Source: a virus. From it: a DNA stretch of 26,263 bases. A model generated the notes under the pieces. The model did not search any database. It worked only from the letters and a program-made list of their open reading frames with translations, and had not been told where the DNA came from. The DNA lies in the IMG/VR virus record IMGVR_UViG_3300048919_000063, positions 1 to 26,263 of that record; one strand, written 5' to 3'. Of the stretch, positions 1-7,912 are shown one piece after another; positions within the stretch are counted from its first letter, which is position 1; each line of letters begins with the position of its first letter. The translations under genes and the position numbers were made by a program.

Positions 1-11
1 CTCCGGCCACA

Positions 12-32
12 GGGGGCAGGGTGGGGGGGGGG
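12..32 (+). other. G-tract run upstream of terS (possible G-quadruplex)
   Basis: Runs of 5, 3 and 10 G residues lie within 21 bases, separated by CA and T. This fits the pattern of an intramolecular G-quadruplex on the + strand. It lies about 115 bases before the small terminase gene, where cos sites are common in HK97-type phages, but no cos overhang can be identified from sequence alone. A weak inverted repeat (GCCGG at 98-102, CCGGC at 117-121) lies between it and terS. The function is unknown. Confidence 0.4.
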
Positions 33-145
33 TGAAAATATAGGGATCCCCCTTGGCCTAGACCGCCCATTCCCAAAAGAACGCGCATCCACAATTCGCC
101 GGACGACCCAAACTGACCGGCTTTCACCTCACGAAACGAAAAAAA

Positions 146-535
146 ATGGCACGTCCCCGACTCCCCGTCCAAAAGGCGGATGCGTCTGGCGCCGCCCTGA
201 AAAATCCGGGGCGACATGCCGGACGGACACGGCCGAAAGGCACCCGCCCCTTGGGGCTCCCCTACAAGCAGATGACTGCCGCGCAGAAGAAGGCGTGGAA
301 GGAGTTCGCCAGCGAAATGGCGTGGCTGAATTCCTCGCACCGCGTGCTGCTGCGCTTGGCCTGCATCTGGGTGGCCCGCATGGATGACCCCGACGCCGAC
401 TTCGGTGTGTCGGCGACGCAAGCCCTAAGTTCGATTCTCTCGAAGCTGGGCGCCACCCCAGTTGATGAATCTAAGGTAGCGCATGACGATGGCGGAGAAG
501 ACGACCCGGACGAAAAGTTCTTCAAGCGCGGTTGA
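146..535 (+). CDS. terS: Terminase small subunit (P27-like)
   Basis: A 129-residue protein that would recognise phage DNA at the packaging site and recruit the large subunit. The basic, disordered N-terminus (about residues 1-40, rich in Arg, Lys, Pro and Gly) is followed by helices (about 43-75) and a segment FGVSATQALSSILSKLG ending in TPVDESKV, as in P27-type small terminases. The C-terminus is acidic. The ATG is preceded by an A-rich stretch rather than a clear Shine-Dalgarno. Its 3' end overlaps the large terminase gene by 53 bases in another frame, indicating translational coupling. Family assignment rests on position and sequence style; small terminases diverge strongly. Confidence 0.8.
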   Translation: MARPRLPVQKADASGAALKNPGRHAGRTRPKGTRPLGLPYKQMTAAQKKAWKEFASEMAWLNSSHRVLLRLACIWVARMDDPDADFGVSATQALSSILSKLGATPVDESKVAHDDGGEDDPDEKFFKRG

Positions 536-2384
536 CCGCACACGCGCCTACGCGGAAGCGGTGGTAGCCGGTGAAATCGTGGCTGGCCCACACGTGCGTA
601 ACGCGTGCCGGCGGCATTTGCTGGACCTGGAGAAGGGGCACGAGCGCGGGCTGTACTTCGACCTGGCGGCGGCGGAGTACGCCTTTGGGTTCTTTGAAAG
701 CGTGTTGCGGTTGTCGGAGGGGCAGTTTGACGGTCGCAAGTTCGAACTGCAGCCCTCCCAGGCCTTCATCGTCGGGTCGCTGTTTGGCTGGAAGCAAGAG
801 GACGGAACGCGGCGCTTTCGTCGGGCATACGTCGAGCAGGGCAAGGGCAACGGGAAGAGCCCACTCGCCGGAGGTTTGGGTCTGCTTGGAATGACGGCCG
901 ACGACGAAGCAGGCGCGCAGATCTATTCCGCCGCGGCCAAGAAGGACCAGGCCGGCATTCTGTTTGCAGACGCCGTGAAGATGGTGAAGCAGTCGCCCGC
1001 GCTGGCCAAGCGTATTGCCTTCGCTGGCGGGGAGGGGCGCGAGTTCAACATGGCGCACCACGCGAGCGGGAGTTTCTTCCGTCCCGTGTCGCGTGACACC
1101 GGCAAGACCGGCTCGGGGCCGCGACCATATTTCGTGCTGGTGGATGAGGTTCACGAACTGCCGGACCGAAAGATTATTGAAATGCTGGAACGCGGCTTCA
1201 AGTTCCGCCGCGCGCCGCTGCTGTTCATGATCACGAACTCCGGCAGTGACCGCACGTCGGTCTGCTGGGAAGAGCATGAGCATGCTGTCAAAGTCGCGGC
1301 CGGCCATACCGAAGCAGTAAACGACCCGACTTTCGTGGGCGACGTGATCGATGATCGGACATTCAGCTACGTCTGCGCCCTGGACAAGGGCGATGACCCG
1401 CTCAATGACCCCAGCTGCTGGATCAAGGCTAACCCGCTTTTGGGCGTGACGATCACGGAGCAGTACCTGGCCGACGTGGTTGCCCAGGCGAAAGCGCTGC
1501 CGGGGGCGCTGAACGGCATCCAGCGGCTGCACTTCTGCGTATGGACGGATGCCGAGACAGCATGGATGACCCGCGAGACGTTGGAACCGGCGCTCTGTGA
1601 CTTCGATCCTGCTGAGCATCACGGGGAGCGCGTATACCTCGGCCTAGACCTGTCACAAAATCGCGACATCACTGCCCTGGGGGCGGTAGTAAAAACCGGC
1701 ACCGTAGACATGGAAGTGACGGTGGACGGGGAACGGCGAACCGTCAGCAAGCCGACATACGACGCCTGGATTGAAGCCTGGACGCCCGGCGACACCGTTG
1801 CGGCGCGCGAGCTGCGCGACAAGCTGCCCTACAGCGTGTGGATCCGCCAGGAGCATTTGCATGCGCCCCAGGGGCAGACGATCAGCTATCGGCACGTTGC
1901 GCAAACCGTGGCGGAGTACGACCGCGACTACATCATTGAGCTGGTCGCCTACGACCGCTACGCCTTCAAGAAATTTGAAGAGGATGTGGAGGCGCTGGGC
2001 CTATCGGTGACCTTCGCGGAGCATCCGCAGGGCGGCCTGAAAAAGGGAAAGCCGTTGGAGGTTGCCGTCAAGGCTGCCGAACGAAATGGAACGCCGCCGC
2101 CCGAGGGTATGTGGATGCCTGGCTCTGTACGAATGCTGGAAGAAGCTCTGCTAGAAGGGCGCATACGTCTACGCAGGAGCCCGGTTCTCGTATCCGCAAT
2201 GATGTCCGCGGTCGCGGAAGAGGACAAATGGGGCAATCACTGGTTATCCAAGCTGCGGTCGGTCAACAAGATCGATGCCGCCGTGGCGCTCGCTATGGCG
2301 CTGGGGGCGGCGAACGCCGTGGTGGAAGAGGCCGCGGACCTGGATGACTATCTTCAAAACGGATTTTTTGGGCTGATCGGCTAA
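483..2384 (+). CDS. terL: Terminase large subunit (ATPase-nuclease)
   Basis: This 633-residue protein is the DNA packaging motor and headful or cos nuclease. The N-terminal ATPase shows a Walker A QGKGNGKS (about 119-126), a Walker B FVLVDE (217-222) and a coupling motif ITNSG (250-254). The C-terminal RNase H-like nuclease shows acidic residues at D389 and D395 (GLDLSQNRD), D491 (VAYDRY) and D598 (KIDAAVALAM). All expected catalytic positions are present and the length is typical of HK97-type terminases (Terminase_1/YmfN-like). The start overlaps terS; the stop overlaps the portal start as TAATG. Confidence 0.97.
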   Translation: MTMAEKTTRTKSSSSAVDRTRAYAEAVVAGEIVAGPHVRNACRRHLLDLEKGHERGLYFDLAAAEYAFGFFESVLRLSEGQFDGRKFELQPSQAFIVGSLFGWKQEDGTRRFRRAYVEQGKGNGKSPLAGGLGLLGMTADDEAGAQIYSAAAKKDQAGILFADAVKMVKQSPALAKRIAFAGGEGREFNMAHHASGSFFRPVSRDTGKTGSGPRPYFVLVDEVHELPDRKIIEMLERGFKFRRAPLLFMITNSGSDRTSVCWEEHEHAVKVAAGHTEAVNDPTFVGDVIDDRTFSYVCALDKGDDPLNDPSCWIKANPLLGVTITEQYLADVVAQAKALPGALNGIQRLHFCVWTDAETAWMTRETLEPALCDFDPAEHHGERVYLGLDLSQNRDITALGAVVKTGTVDMEVTVDGERRTVSKPTYDAWIEAWTPGDTVAARELRDKLPYSVWIRQEHLHAPQGQTISYRHVAQTVAEYDRDYIIELVAYDRYAFKKFEEDVEALGLSVTFAEHPQGGLKKGKPLEVAVKAAERNGTPPPEGMWMPGSVRMLEEALLEGRIRLRRSPVLVSAMMSAVAEEDKWGNHWLSKLRSVNKIDAAVALAMALGAANAVVEEAADLDDYLQNGFFGLIG

Positions 2385-3610
2385 TGGCTAAAACGCGTTG
2401 GTACAACCCGCTCACTTGGCGCATGTTCGGCTACAACGACCCGAAGACGGGTGATTTCGTTGAAGTGGATATGGCAGTCGGCGGTAAGCAGACGCAGTCC
2501 GGCGAGCGAATCACGCCCAAGAAGGCGGTGACCGTTCCCATCATCTGGACCTGCATCAAGATTCTCAGCGAGTCGGTGGGCGGCCTGCCGGCGCCTCTGT
2601 ACGTCGATAAGACGGGACAGAGGGCCAAGGGAAGCAGCGCGGAGGAACGGCGCATCTTGCGGCTGCTGCGCAAACCCAATCCCTACATGACGCGGTTGAC
2701 GTTCCTGAAAACGGCGGTCGTGAACATGGGGCTTGTCGGCAACTCCTACAACCTGATCGAGCGCAACTCGCAGGGCGAATGGATCGGGTTGACGCCGCTG
2801 CCTTGGGATGGGGTCGAGATCGACACCGAGACTACGGAGCTTCTCTACTGGGTCACCCTGAACGGCCAGAGGTTCCCGGTGTCTCCGGAGAACATGCTGC
2901 ATTTCAAGCTGTTCAGCGCGGACGGGATCTGCGGCCTGTCTCCGGTCGAGTATCAGGCAGAGTCCATGGGCCTGGCGAAAGCCGGGCAGAACTGGTCCGC
3001 ACGCTTCATGCGCAAAGGTGGGTTCACGGGTGGCTACGTGATCTACGACCAGTTTCTGACAAAAGAGCAGCAGGCGCAGGTGCTGGCAAAGTTCCCCGAT
3101 GTGCGCCAGGGCGACACCGCCGATATCGGCAAGATTGCCATATTGCAGGGCGGACCGAAGCTTGTTCCGGCTGGCCTGAGCCAGAAGGATTCGCAGTTCA
3201 TCGAATCGCAGCAGTTCCAGGAAGAAGCGCTGGCGGGCATCTGGGGCGTGCCTCTGTGGCTGGCCAACCGCGCGAGCAAGACCTCGATCATGGGATCGAA
3301 TCTGGAGCAGCAGAAAAGCGCCTTCGTGACGTTTGGCTTGAAGCCATACATCGATGCCATCGAAGACGAGATCAACGACAAGTTGCTTTCTAAGCTGGGC
3401 CTTTTCCTGGAGTTCGTGGTCGAAGGCCTGCTGCGCGCTGATAGCTCGGCGCGTGCGCAGTATTACCAAGCTGCTTTGGGTGGCTCCAATGGCTCGGGCT
3501 GGATGTCTGTCAACGAGGTCCGGCGCAAAGAAAACATGGAGCCTCTTGTCGGCGATGAATACGACCGGGTTACCCGGTGGGAGATGAGTACAAATGCTCA
3601 GCAAAGTTGA
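2384..3610 (+). CDS. Portal protein (HK97 family)
   Basis: A 408-residue protein forming the dodecameric ring at the capsid vertex through which DNA enters and leaves. Family hallmarks seen include AVTVPIIWTCIKILSESVGGLP near residue 50, LLRKPNPYMT near 95, GNSYNLIERN near 120, and the C-terminal half with KLVPAGLSQKDSQFIESQQF and GVPLWLANRAS before the GSNLEQQ helix. Length and order match HK97 gp3-type portals. The ATG shares one base with the terL stop (TAATG), and the 3' end overlaps the protease gene by 17 bases. Confidence 0.97.
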   Translation: MAKTRWYNPLTWRMFGYNDPKTGDFVEVDMAVGGKQTQSGERITPKKAVTVPIIWTCIKILSESVGGLPAPLYVDKTGQRAKGSSAEERRILRLLRKPNPYMTRLTFLKTAVVNMGLVGNSYNLIERNSQGEWIGLTPLPWDGVEIDTETTELLYWVTLNGQRFPVSPENMLHFKLFSADGICGLSPVEYQAESMGLAKAGQNWSARFMRKGGFTGGYVIYDQFLTKEQQAQVLAKFPDVRQGDTADIGKIAILQGGPKLVPAGLSQKDSQFIESQQFQEEALAGIWGVPLWLANRASKTSIMGSNLEQQKSAFVTFGLKPYIDAIEDEINDKLLSKLGLFLEFVVEGLLRADSSARAQYYQAALGGSNGSGWMSVNEVRRKENMEPLVGDEYDRVTRWEMSTNAQQS

Positions 3611-4241
3611 ATGCCCGTTTGAAGTCAAGGCGGTGGATGACCAAGGCAACTTCGAGGGATACGCCTCCGTCTTTAACAACGTGGACCTGGGCGACGACAT
3701 CATCCTCCCCGGCGCCTTCGTCAAAGTGAAGACCACCCGATCGGGCCAGCTCAAACTGGCCCTTTTTCATGACCTGCGCAAACTCGTCGGTACGGCGGCG
3801 TACACGCAAGATTCGCATGGCCTTCACCTGAAAGGCCGCATGAATCTGAACGTCAGCTACGCCAAAGACGCCTACGAACTGATGCGCGACGGAGGCCCGC
3901 TCGACTCCATGTCGATTGGCTTCAACACCATCACTGCCGCCTACGAGGAGCGCTCGGGCCGAACCGTCCGGGTCATCAAGGAAGCGGAGCTATGGGAAGC
4001 CTCCCTTGTGCCCTTCGGAATGAATCCAGAGGCGCAGATCACCAGCGTGAAGTCGGATATCCGGCTTTTTGAATCAGCCCTGCGTGATCGCATGGGCCTA
4101 TCCCAAAAAGAGGCGGCTGCGGTCGCCTCCCTCGGCTTTCCCGCCATCCGCCGTGACGGCGCGCCGGCGGCCACGGAGATCGTGGACGAGCTGAAGTCTC
4201 TCTCTCAAACCTTTCAAGACATATTTGGAGCGTCGAAATGA
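3594..4241 (+). CDS. Prohead maturation protease (HK97 gp4 / peptidase U35 family)
   Basis: This 215-residue serine protease cleaves the capsid N-terminal delta domain and itself during prohead maturation. The N-terminal half carries the FEGYASVFNNVDLGDDIILPGAF signature. The candidate catalytic His is H59 (LALFHDLRKLVG) and the Ser is S107 (DSMSIGF), followed by the conserved ELWEASLVPFGMNPEA block (about 132-147). The C-terminal tail (about 160-215) is probably the self-cleaved, scaffold-interacting part. It starts inside the portal gene and ends in a 4-base ATGA overlap with the major capsid gene. Confidence 0.95.
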   Translation: MLSKVECPFEVKAVDDQGNFEGYASVFNNVDLGDDIILPGAFVKVKTTRSGQLKLALFHDLRKLVGTAAYTQDSHGLHLKGRMNLNVSYAKDAYELMRDGGPLDSMSIGFNTITAAYEERSGRTVRVIKEAELWEASLVPFGMNPEAQITSVKSDIRLFESALRDRMGLSQKEAAAVASLGFPAIRRDGAPAATEIVDELKSLSQTFQDIFGASK

Positions 4242-5437
4242 CCGATGTGAAAGAACTGCGTGATTCGCTGGAAAAGCAGCTAAAGGATGGCTTCACCGGC
4301 CTCCAGCAGAAGTACGACAAGGCGTCGGAATCCATCCAGAAGGGTGAGTCCGTCACGGCTGAACTCAAGTCCGCCATTGAAAACCAGAAGGGCGAACTGC
4401 AAAAGATCGTCGACAAGGTTCTGGAAATGGAAGAAAAGGGCGTGCAGCTACGCGGCCGCCAGCCCGAGAAAAAGGGCTTCATCGACTTCGTGAAAGACCA
4501 CGGCGAATACAAGGCCCTGCGCGAGAGCGGCAAGGCCGCCGCCGAGATCGAGGTTTCCAAGGGCGACCTGGCCGCCATGCAGGAGACGAAGGTCACCAGT
4601 GCAGGCCTGGTGGTGCCTCAGTTTGACCCGACCATCCAAGCCAATCCGCGCCAGGAACTGCGCATCCGCGACCTGATCCCCTCGGTGCCGGTGACCGGTC
4701 AGAGCTACACCTACTTCAAGGAACTGCTGCACACTCGCGGTGCTGCGCCGGTTGCTGAAGGTGCGTCCAAGCCGCAAAGCAATGTCACCTTCGAACAGAA
4801 GACTGATCTGGTAAAGAAGATCGCGGTCTGGATTCCGGTGTCTGACGAAGCCCTGGATGACGTGCCGCAGCTGTTCGGCTACCTCCAGCAGCTGCTGCGC
4901 TACGACCTGAAGCTGGAAGAAGAAGAGCAGATCCTTAAGGGCGACGGCACGGGCAACAATCTGCCCGGCATCATGACCCAGGCCACCACGTTCACCGCCG
5001 CGCTGTCCAAGTCCGGCGACACGTCGATCGACACGGTGCGCCGGGCCATCTACCAGGTGCGCAAGCAGGCGAAGCTGGCGGCCGATGCCACGGTCATGAC
5101 CGAGTTGGATTGGATGGACATCGAACTGCAAAAGGACTCGCAGAACCGCTACCTGTTCGCCAACCTGCAAGGCTTCGTGACTCCGATCCTGTGGGGGCGC
5201 CCGGTCATCACGTCCGACAGCATGGACGAAGGCAACGGCACCGACACGGGCGGCGAATTCCTGGTGGGTAACTTCCAACGCGGCGCCACGATCTATGACC
5301 GCATGTCGTTCTTGTTCAAGGTCGGCATGATCAACGACGACTTCATCAAGAACCAGCGCGCGCTGCTGGTCGAAGAGCGCCTGGGCCTGGCAGTGCGCCG
5401 CAACTACGCCTTCGTCAAGGGCCGCTTCTCGGCCTAA
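4238..5437 (+). CDS. Major capsid protein (HK97 fold, with N-terminal delta domain)
   Basis: This 399-residue protein would form the icosahedral shell. Residues 1 to about 110 are charged and heptad-like (coiled coil), matching the HK97 delta or scaffold domain. The sequence then passes through QETKVTSAG, a plausible cleavage region near 117-121, into the HK97 core (PQFDPTIQANPRQELRIRDL, about 127-146). The E-loop region is near 155-185, and the P-domain lies around DLVKKIAVWIPVSDEALDD (190-208). No separate scaffold gene is present, consistent with a fused delta domain. Whether the Lys/Asn pair for HK97-type cross-linking is present could not be judged without an alignment. Confidence 0.97.
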   Translation: MTDVKELRDSLEKQLKDGFTGLQQKYDKASESIQKGESVTAELKSAIENQKGELQKIVDKVLEMEEKGVQLRGRQPEKKGFIDFVKDHGEYKALRESGKAAAEIEVSKGDLAAMQETKVTSAGLVVPQFDPTIQANPRQELRIRDLIPSVPVTGQSYTYFKELLHTRGAAPVAEGASKPQSNVTFEQKTDLVKKIAVWIPVSDEALDDVPQLFGYLQQLLRYDLKLEEEEQILKGDGTGNNLPGIMTQATTFTAALSKSGDTSIDTVRRAIYQVRKQAKLAADATVMTELDWMDIELQKDSQNRYLFANLQGFVTPILWGRPVITSDSMDEGNGTDTGGEFLVGNFQRGATIYDRMSFLFKVGMINDDFIKNQRALLVEERLGLAVRRNYAFVKGRFSA

Positions 5438-5449
5438 GCGGTGGCACGC

Positions 5450-5476
5450 GGCGGGGTGCTAGGTCTGCACCCCGCC
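5450..5476 (+). other. Stable hairpin after the capsid gene
   Basis: A perfect 10-bp inverted repeat (GGCGGGGTGC at 5450-5459, GCACCCCGCC at 5467-5476) with a 7-base loop lies 13 bases after the capsid stop. No T-tract follows, so it is not a standard intrinsic terminator. It may protect or process the abundant capsid mRNA 3' end, or lower expression of the following gene. Confidence 0.65.
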
Positions 5477-5493
5477 CTACCTCTGGAGAAAAC

Positions 5494-5787
5494 ATGAAGA
5501 TCAAAGCACTGTGGGGCTTTCGCGGCGATGCCAAGAAGCTGGGCAAGGGTGATGGGCGCGTTCGTGCCGGCGACACTTTCGACAGCGCGGATCCCGAGTA
5601 TGGCCATGCCCTAGTCGGCAAGGGCTTGGTTGAAGAACTGGATGGTGGCAAGCCTTCGCCGCGCGCCTCGGACGGCTTGACACCGACGCAGCTGAAGAAG
5701 GCGCTGGGCGAGCAGAACATCGCCATCCCCGAAGGCGCGACCAAGGAGCAAATGGCCGCGCTGCTGGATGGTGCGGGAGCACAGTAA
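5494..5787 (+). CDS. Small head protein with C-terminal HeH/LEM-like domain
   Basis: A 97-residue protein between capsid and connector genes. The N-terminal 50 residues (MKIKALWGFRGDAKKL, then RVRAGDTFDSADPEYGHALVGKGLVEEL) resemble small phage proteins often found just after the capsid gene. The C-terminal segment (about 62-93, LTPTQLKKALGEQNI then GATKEQMAALLDG) looks like a HeH/LEM or Rho-N-type helix-extended-helix motif, often a nucleic-acid or structural module. The ATG has a good GGAGA ribosome site 4-8 bases upstream. It ends in a TAATG overlap with the connector gene. The role is unknown; head decoration or head completion is a guess. Confidence 0.75.
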   Translation: MKIKALWGFRGDAKKLGKGDGRVRAGDTFDSADPEYGHALVGKGLVEELDGGKPSPRASDGLTPTQLKKALGEQNIAIPEGATKEQMAALLDGAGAQ

Positions 5788-6086
5788 TGGACTTGGCCCC
5801 GGTGAAGCTGCACCTGCGACTTGACCCAGACGACACTGCCGAAGACGCGCTGATCCGGGACTACATCGACGGCGCTCTTGCCCACGTGGAGCAACATTGC
5901 GACCGGAAGATTGTGGACACTCCGGCCAACGCCGGTGAGATGGCGCTGACCAAGGACGTCGAGCAGGCTGTAAAGCTGTTGGTCGGCCACTGGTACAGCA
6001 ACCGCGAGGCCGCTGTCGTCGGGGCCGTCTCCAACGCTGTGGCGCTCGGTGTTGAGCGTCTGCTCTGGTACAGAAAGCAATTCTAG
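5787..6086 (+). CDS. Head-tail connector protein (HK97 gp6-like)
   Basis: A 99-residue, mostly helical protein with the family pattern: VKLHLRLDPDDTAEDALIRDYIDGALAHVEQHCDR at the N-terminus and a helix with AVKLLVGHWYSNREAA followed by GVERLLWYRK at the end. Such proteins form the ring below the portal and close the filled head. Length is typical of the gp6-like (PF05135-type) family. Start by TAATG coupling with the previous gene. Confidence 0.92.
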   Translation: MDLAPVKLHLRLDPDDTAEDALIRDYIDGALAHVEQHCDRKIVDTPANAGEMALTKDVEQAVKLLVGHWYSNREAAVVGAVSNAVALGVERLLWYRKQF

Positions 6087-6095
6087 GAGGTCGCG

Positions 6096-6428
6096 ATGCT
6101 GCGTGCGGGAAGTCTAAACCGCCGGGTCGTCATCGAGCGCCCGGAGGTTCTCCGAATCCCATCCGGCCAGGGGAGAGTGGTGGGATGGGAGCGGGTCGCG
6201 ACTGTTTGGGCAAATATCCGCGTCGCCAATGGGAAGGAGCACATCGCCTCCGGGGCGGAGATGTCCCCCTTACAAGCGAGTTTTCGCATTCGATGGCTTA
6301 AGGGGATTACCACAGAAATGCGGTTGGTCTATGCGGGACACGTCTATGAAGTCGAGGCGGTTTTGCCGGATCTCGCCGGGCACGAGTATGTCGACTTGGT
6401 TGCAACCGCAGGAAAAAGGAAGGCATAG
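6096..6428 (+). CDS. Head-tail adaptor (stopper) protein
   Basis: A 110-residue beta-rich protein. It starts MLRAGSLNRRVVIERP, continues with VGWERVATVWANIRVANGKE, and has IRWLKGITTEMRLVYAGHVYEVEAVLPD in the second half. This is the signature of the phage head-tail joining family (SPP1 gp16 / HK97 gp8-like, PF05521-type), which plugs the connector until the tail binds. A strong AGGAGG ribosome site lies 5 bases upstream of the ATG. The next gene starts at the base after its stop. Confidence 0.93.
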   Translation: MLRAGSLNRRVVIERPEVLRIPSGQGRVVGWERVATVWANIRVANGKEHIASGAEMSPLQASFRIRWLKGITTEMRLVYAGHVYEVEAVLPDLAGHEYVDLVATAGKRKA

Positions 6429-6773
6429 ATGGCCCTGATCAGCGTAATTGTCCCGCAGGCGTTGAATTCCCTGGTGGCTGACAAGGTATTTCCCGGTGTC
6501 GCCCCATTGGGCACTGAGCCGGCGTGGATCGTCTATACGGCGGCCGGTGGCGTGCCGATTGGCGACGTGGACGGGCCTGATCGTATCCGCAACTGCCGGC
6601 TGCGCATCGACATCTACGCGGCAGACCTGGACGAGGCAGAAGCGCTTGTTCAAGCAGTTGGCGCAGCCATGTATGCCCAGTTGAAGGCCATGCCCCTCGG
6701 TGAGTGGTCCTCCAGCCGAGAGGAAGAGACAAACCTGACCCGCATAACCCAGGACTTCAGTCTGTATTACTGA
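6429..6773 (+). CDS. Tail terminator / completion protein (DUF3168-like)
   Basis: A 114-residue protein that would cap the tail tube at the head-proximal end. Family features seen: an N-terminal helix with LNSLVADKVFPGVAPLGTEPAWIVY, the strand pattern RIRNCRLRIDIYAADLDEAEAL, the helix VQAVGAAMYAQLKAM, and a terminal strand TRITQDFSLYY. The size and position (just after the head-tail adaptor and before the tail tube gene) match DUF3168 / gp17-like proteins. A terminator-like hairpin follows. Confidence 0.9.
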   Translation: MALISVIVPQALNSLVADKVFPGVAPLGTEPAWIVYTAAGGVPIGDVDGPDRIRNCRLRIDIYAADLDEAEALVQAVGAAMYAQLKAMPLGEWSSSREEETNLTRITQDFSLYY

Positions 6774-6794
6774 CTCCCCCTGTTCATCTTCTGA

Positions 6795-6816
6795 GCCGCC
6801 TGCGGGCGGCTTTTTT
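6795..6816 (+). terminator. Intrinsic terminator-like hairpin between head and tail genes
   Basis: The stem GCCGCC (6795-6800) pairs with GGCGGC (6805-6810) across a TGCG tetraloop, followed at once by six T residues. This is a textbook rho-independent terminator in the + orientation. It lies inside the late operon, 18 bases before the tail tube ATG, so it probably acts as a partial terminator, or is read through by an antiterminated polymerase. Confidence 0.85.
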
Positions 6817-6833
6817 CATTACGGAGTATTCGA

Positions 6834-7493
6834 ATGGCACAAACTGCTATCTCCGCCCAAGGCTCCAAGCTGGAGATCTCGGGCACCACGGGCGCAGCCA
6901 AGACCATTACCGGGGTGCAACTGAGCAATCCGGTAGTGATCACGGCTACGGCGCACGGCTTGAAGCCGGGCGACGTGGTTACGGTCGCCAGCGTCGGCGG
7001 CACGACACAACTTAACGGCATCCAGGCGGTGGTTGAGTATGTCACCGCCAACACTGTGGCGCTGGCGAACGTCAATGCCGTAGCGATGACGGCTTACACC
7101 AGTGGCGGCACGCTGACGGCGGTACAGTGGACAAAGATTGGTGGCCTGAAGTCCTTCAGCGGCTTTGATGGTCAGGCCAACGAGATCGACACCACCGACC
7201 TCGACAGCACTGCCGAAGAAATCATCCTCGGTATCGCGCGGTACGGCAGCTTCACCATCGAATTGAACAAGAAATTCGACGACACTACCGCGGCCGAAGA
7301 TCCGGGCCAACTAGCCCTGTCTGCGTCATTCACGGCGAACTCTCGACGCAATTTCCGTCTGACGTTGCCCAACGGCAAGACCCGCACTTTTGACGCCTAC
7401 GTGCGCGCAAACCCGCTCTCGGGTGGCGTGGATGCGGTTCCCACGTCCAGTGTGCCGTTGCGCATCACTGGCCCGGTAGTGAGCGGCGGTTGA
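6834..7493 (+). CDS. Major tail tube protein with inserted FCCH-like beta domain
   Basis: A 219-residue protein following the tail terminator gene. The flanks (MAQTAISAQGSKLEIS, then WTKIGGLKSFSGFDGQANEIDTTDLDSTAEEIILG) are characteristic of TTP-type tail tube proteins. Residues about 26-95 form an extra module (SNPVVITATAHGLKPGD, VGGTTQLNG, AYTSGGT) typical of the small FCCH-like beta modules found in phage virion proteins, probably displayed on the tail surface. The tube core resumes near residue 97. ATG is used; the stop is followed two bases later by the next gene's ATG. Confidence 0.88.
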   Translation: MAQTAISAQGSKLEISGTTGAAKTITGVQLSNPVVITATAHGLKPGDVVTVASVGGTTQLNGIQAVVEYVTANTVALANVNAVAMTAYTSGGTLTAVQWTKIGGLKSFSGFDGQANEIDTTDLDSTAEEIILGIARYGSFTIELNKKFDDTTAAEDPGQLALSASFTANSRRNFRLTLPNGKTRTFDAYVRANPLSGGVDAVPTSSVPLRITGPVVSGG

Positions 7494-7495
7494 TC

Positions 7496-7912
7496 ATGAA
7501 GCTACTGACGAAGGACGAACTTTTCACCCAAAACGCACCTCGCCACGAGGATGTACCTGTCGGAAAGCGCGTATTGCGCATCGGCGAGATCACGGCGGCA
7601 GGTCGAGACGTGTTCATGTCGGCGACGAAGCCGGGGGCGCCGCTTTCGGAGTTTCAGGCGCGGCTCGTTGTCGCCACTGCCGTGGACGAAGCGGGCGCAC
7701 TGGTCTTCACTGAGGAAGATATCGCCAACTTGCGGCGGATGCCGGCCGGAATTCTGAACAACCTGGCCGGCGCAGCTGCCCGGCTGAACGGTATCGGGCC
7801 GCAAGCGTTGGAGGAAGCCGAAAAAAACTCCGGAGCCGCCCAGAGCGGCGGTTCGCGTTCCGGCTCTCGCTCCAAATCGGCGTCCCCGTCGGTGAGCTCC
7901 TCCAGCGCCTGA
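7496..7912 (+). CDS. Tail assembly chaperone (lambda gpG-like)
   Basis: A 138-residue product of the unshifted frame. The ATG at 7496 is preferred over the in-frame TTG at 7490, since it lies just after the tail tube stop and begins MKLLTKDELF. The N-terminal 110 residues (VGKRVLRIGEITAAGRDVF, LVVATAVDEAGALVF, NNLAGAAARLNGIG) resemble the G component of tail assembly chaperones that coat the tape measure during tube polymerisation. After the slippery site the 0-frame tail is low complexity (Ser/Gly/Arg-rich), as expected for a tail mostly serving as the frameshift sequence. Confidence 0.88.
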   Translation: MKLLTKDELFTQNAPRHEDVPVGKRVLRIGEITAAGRDVFMSATKPGAPLSEFQARLVVATAVDEAGALVFTEEDIANLRRMPAGILNNLAGAAARLNGIGPQALEEAEKNSGAAQSGGSRSGSRSKSASPSVSSSSA

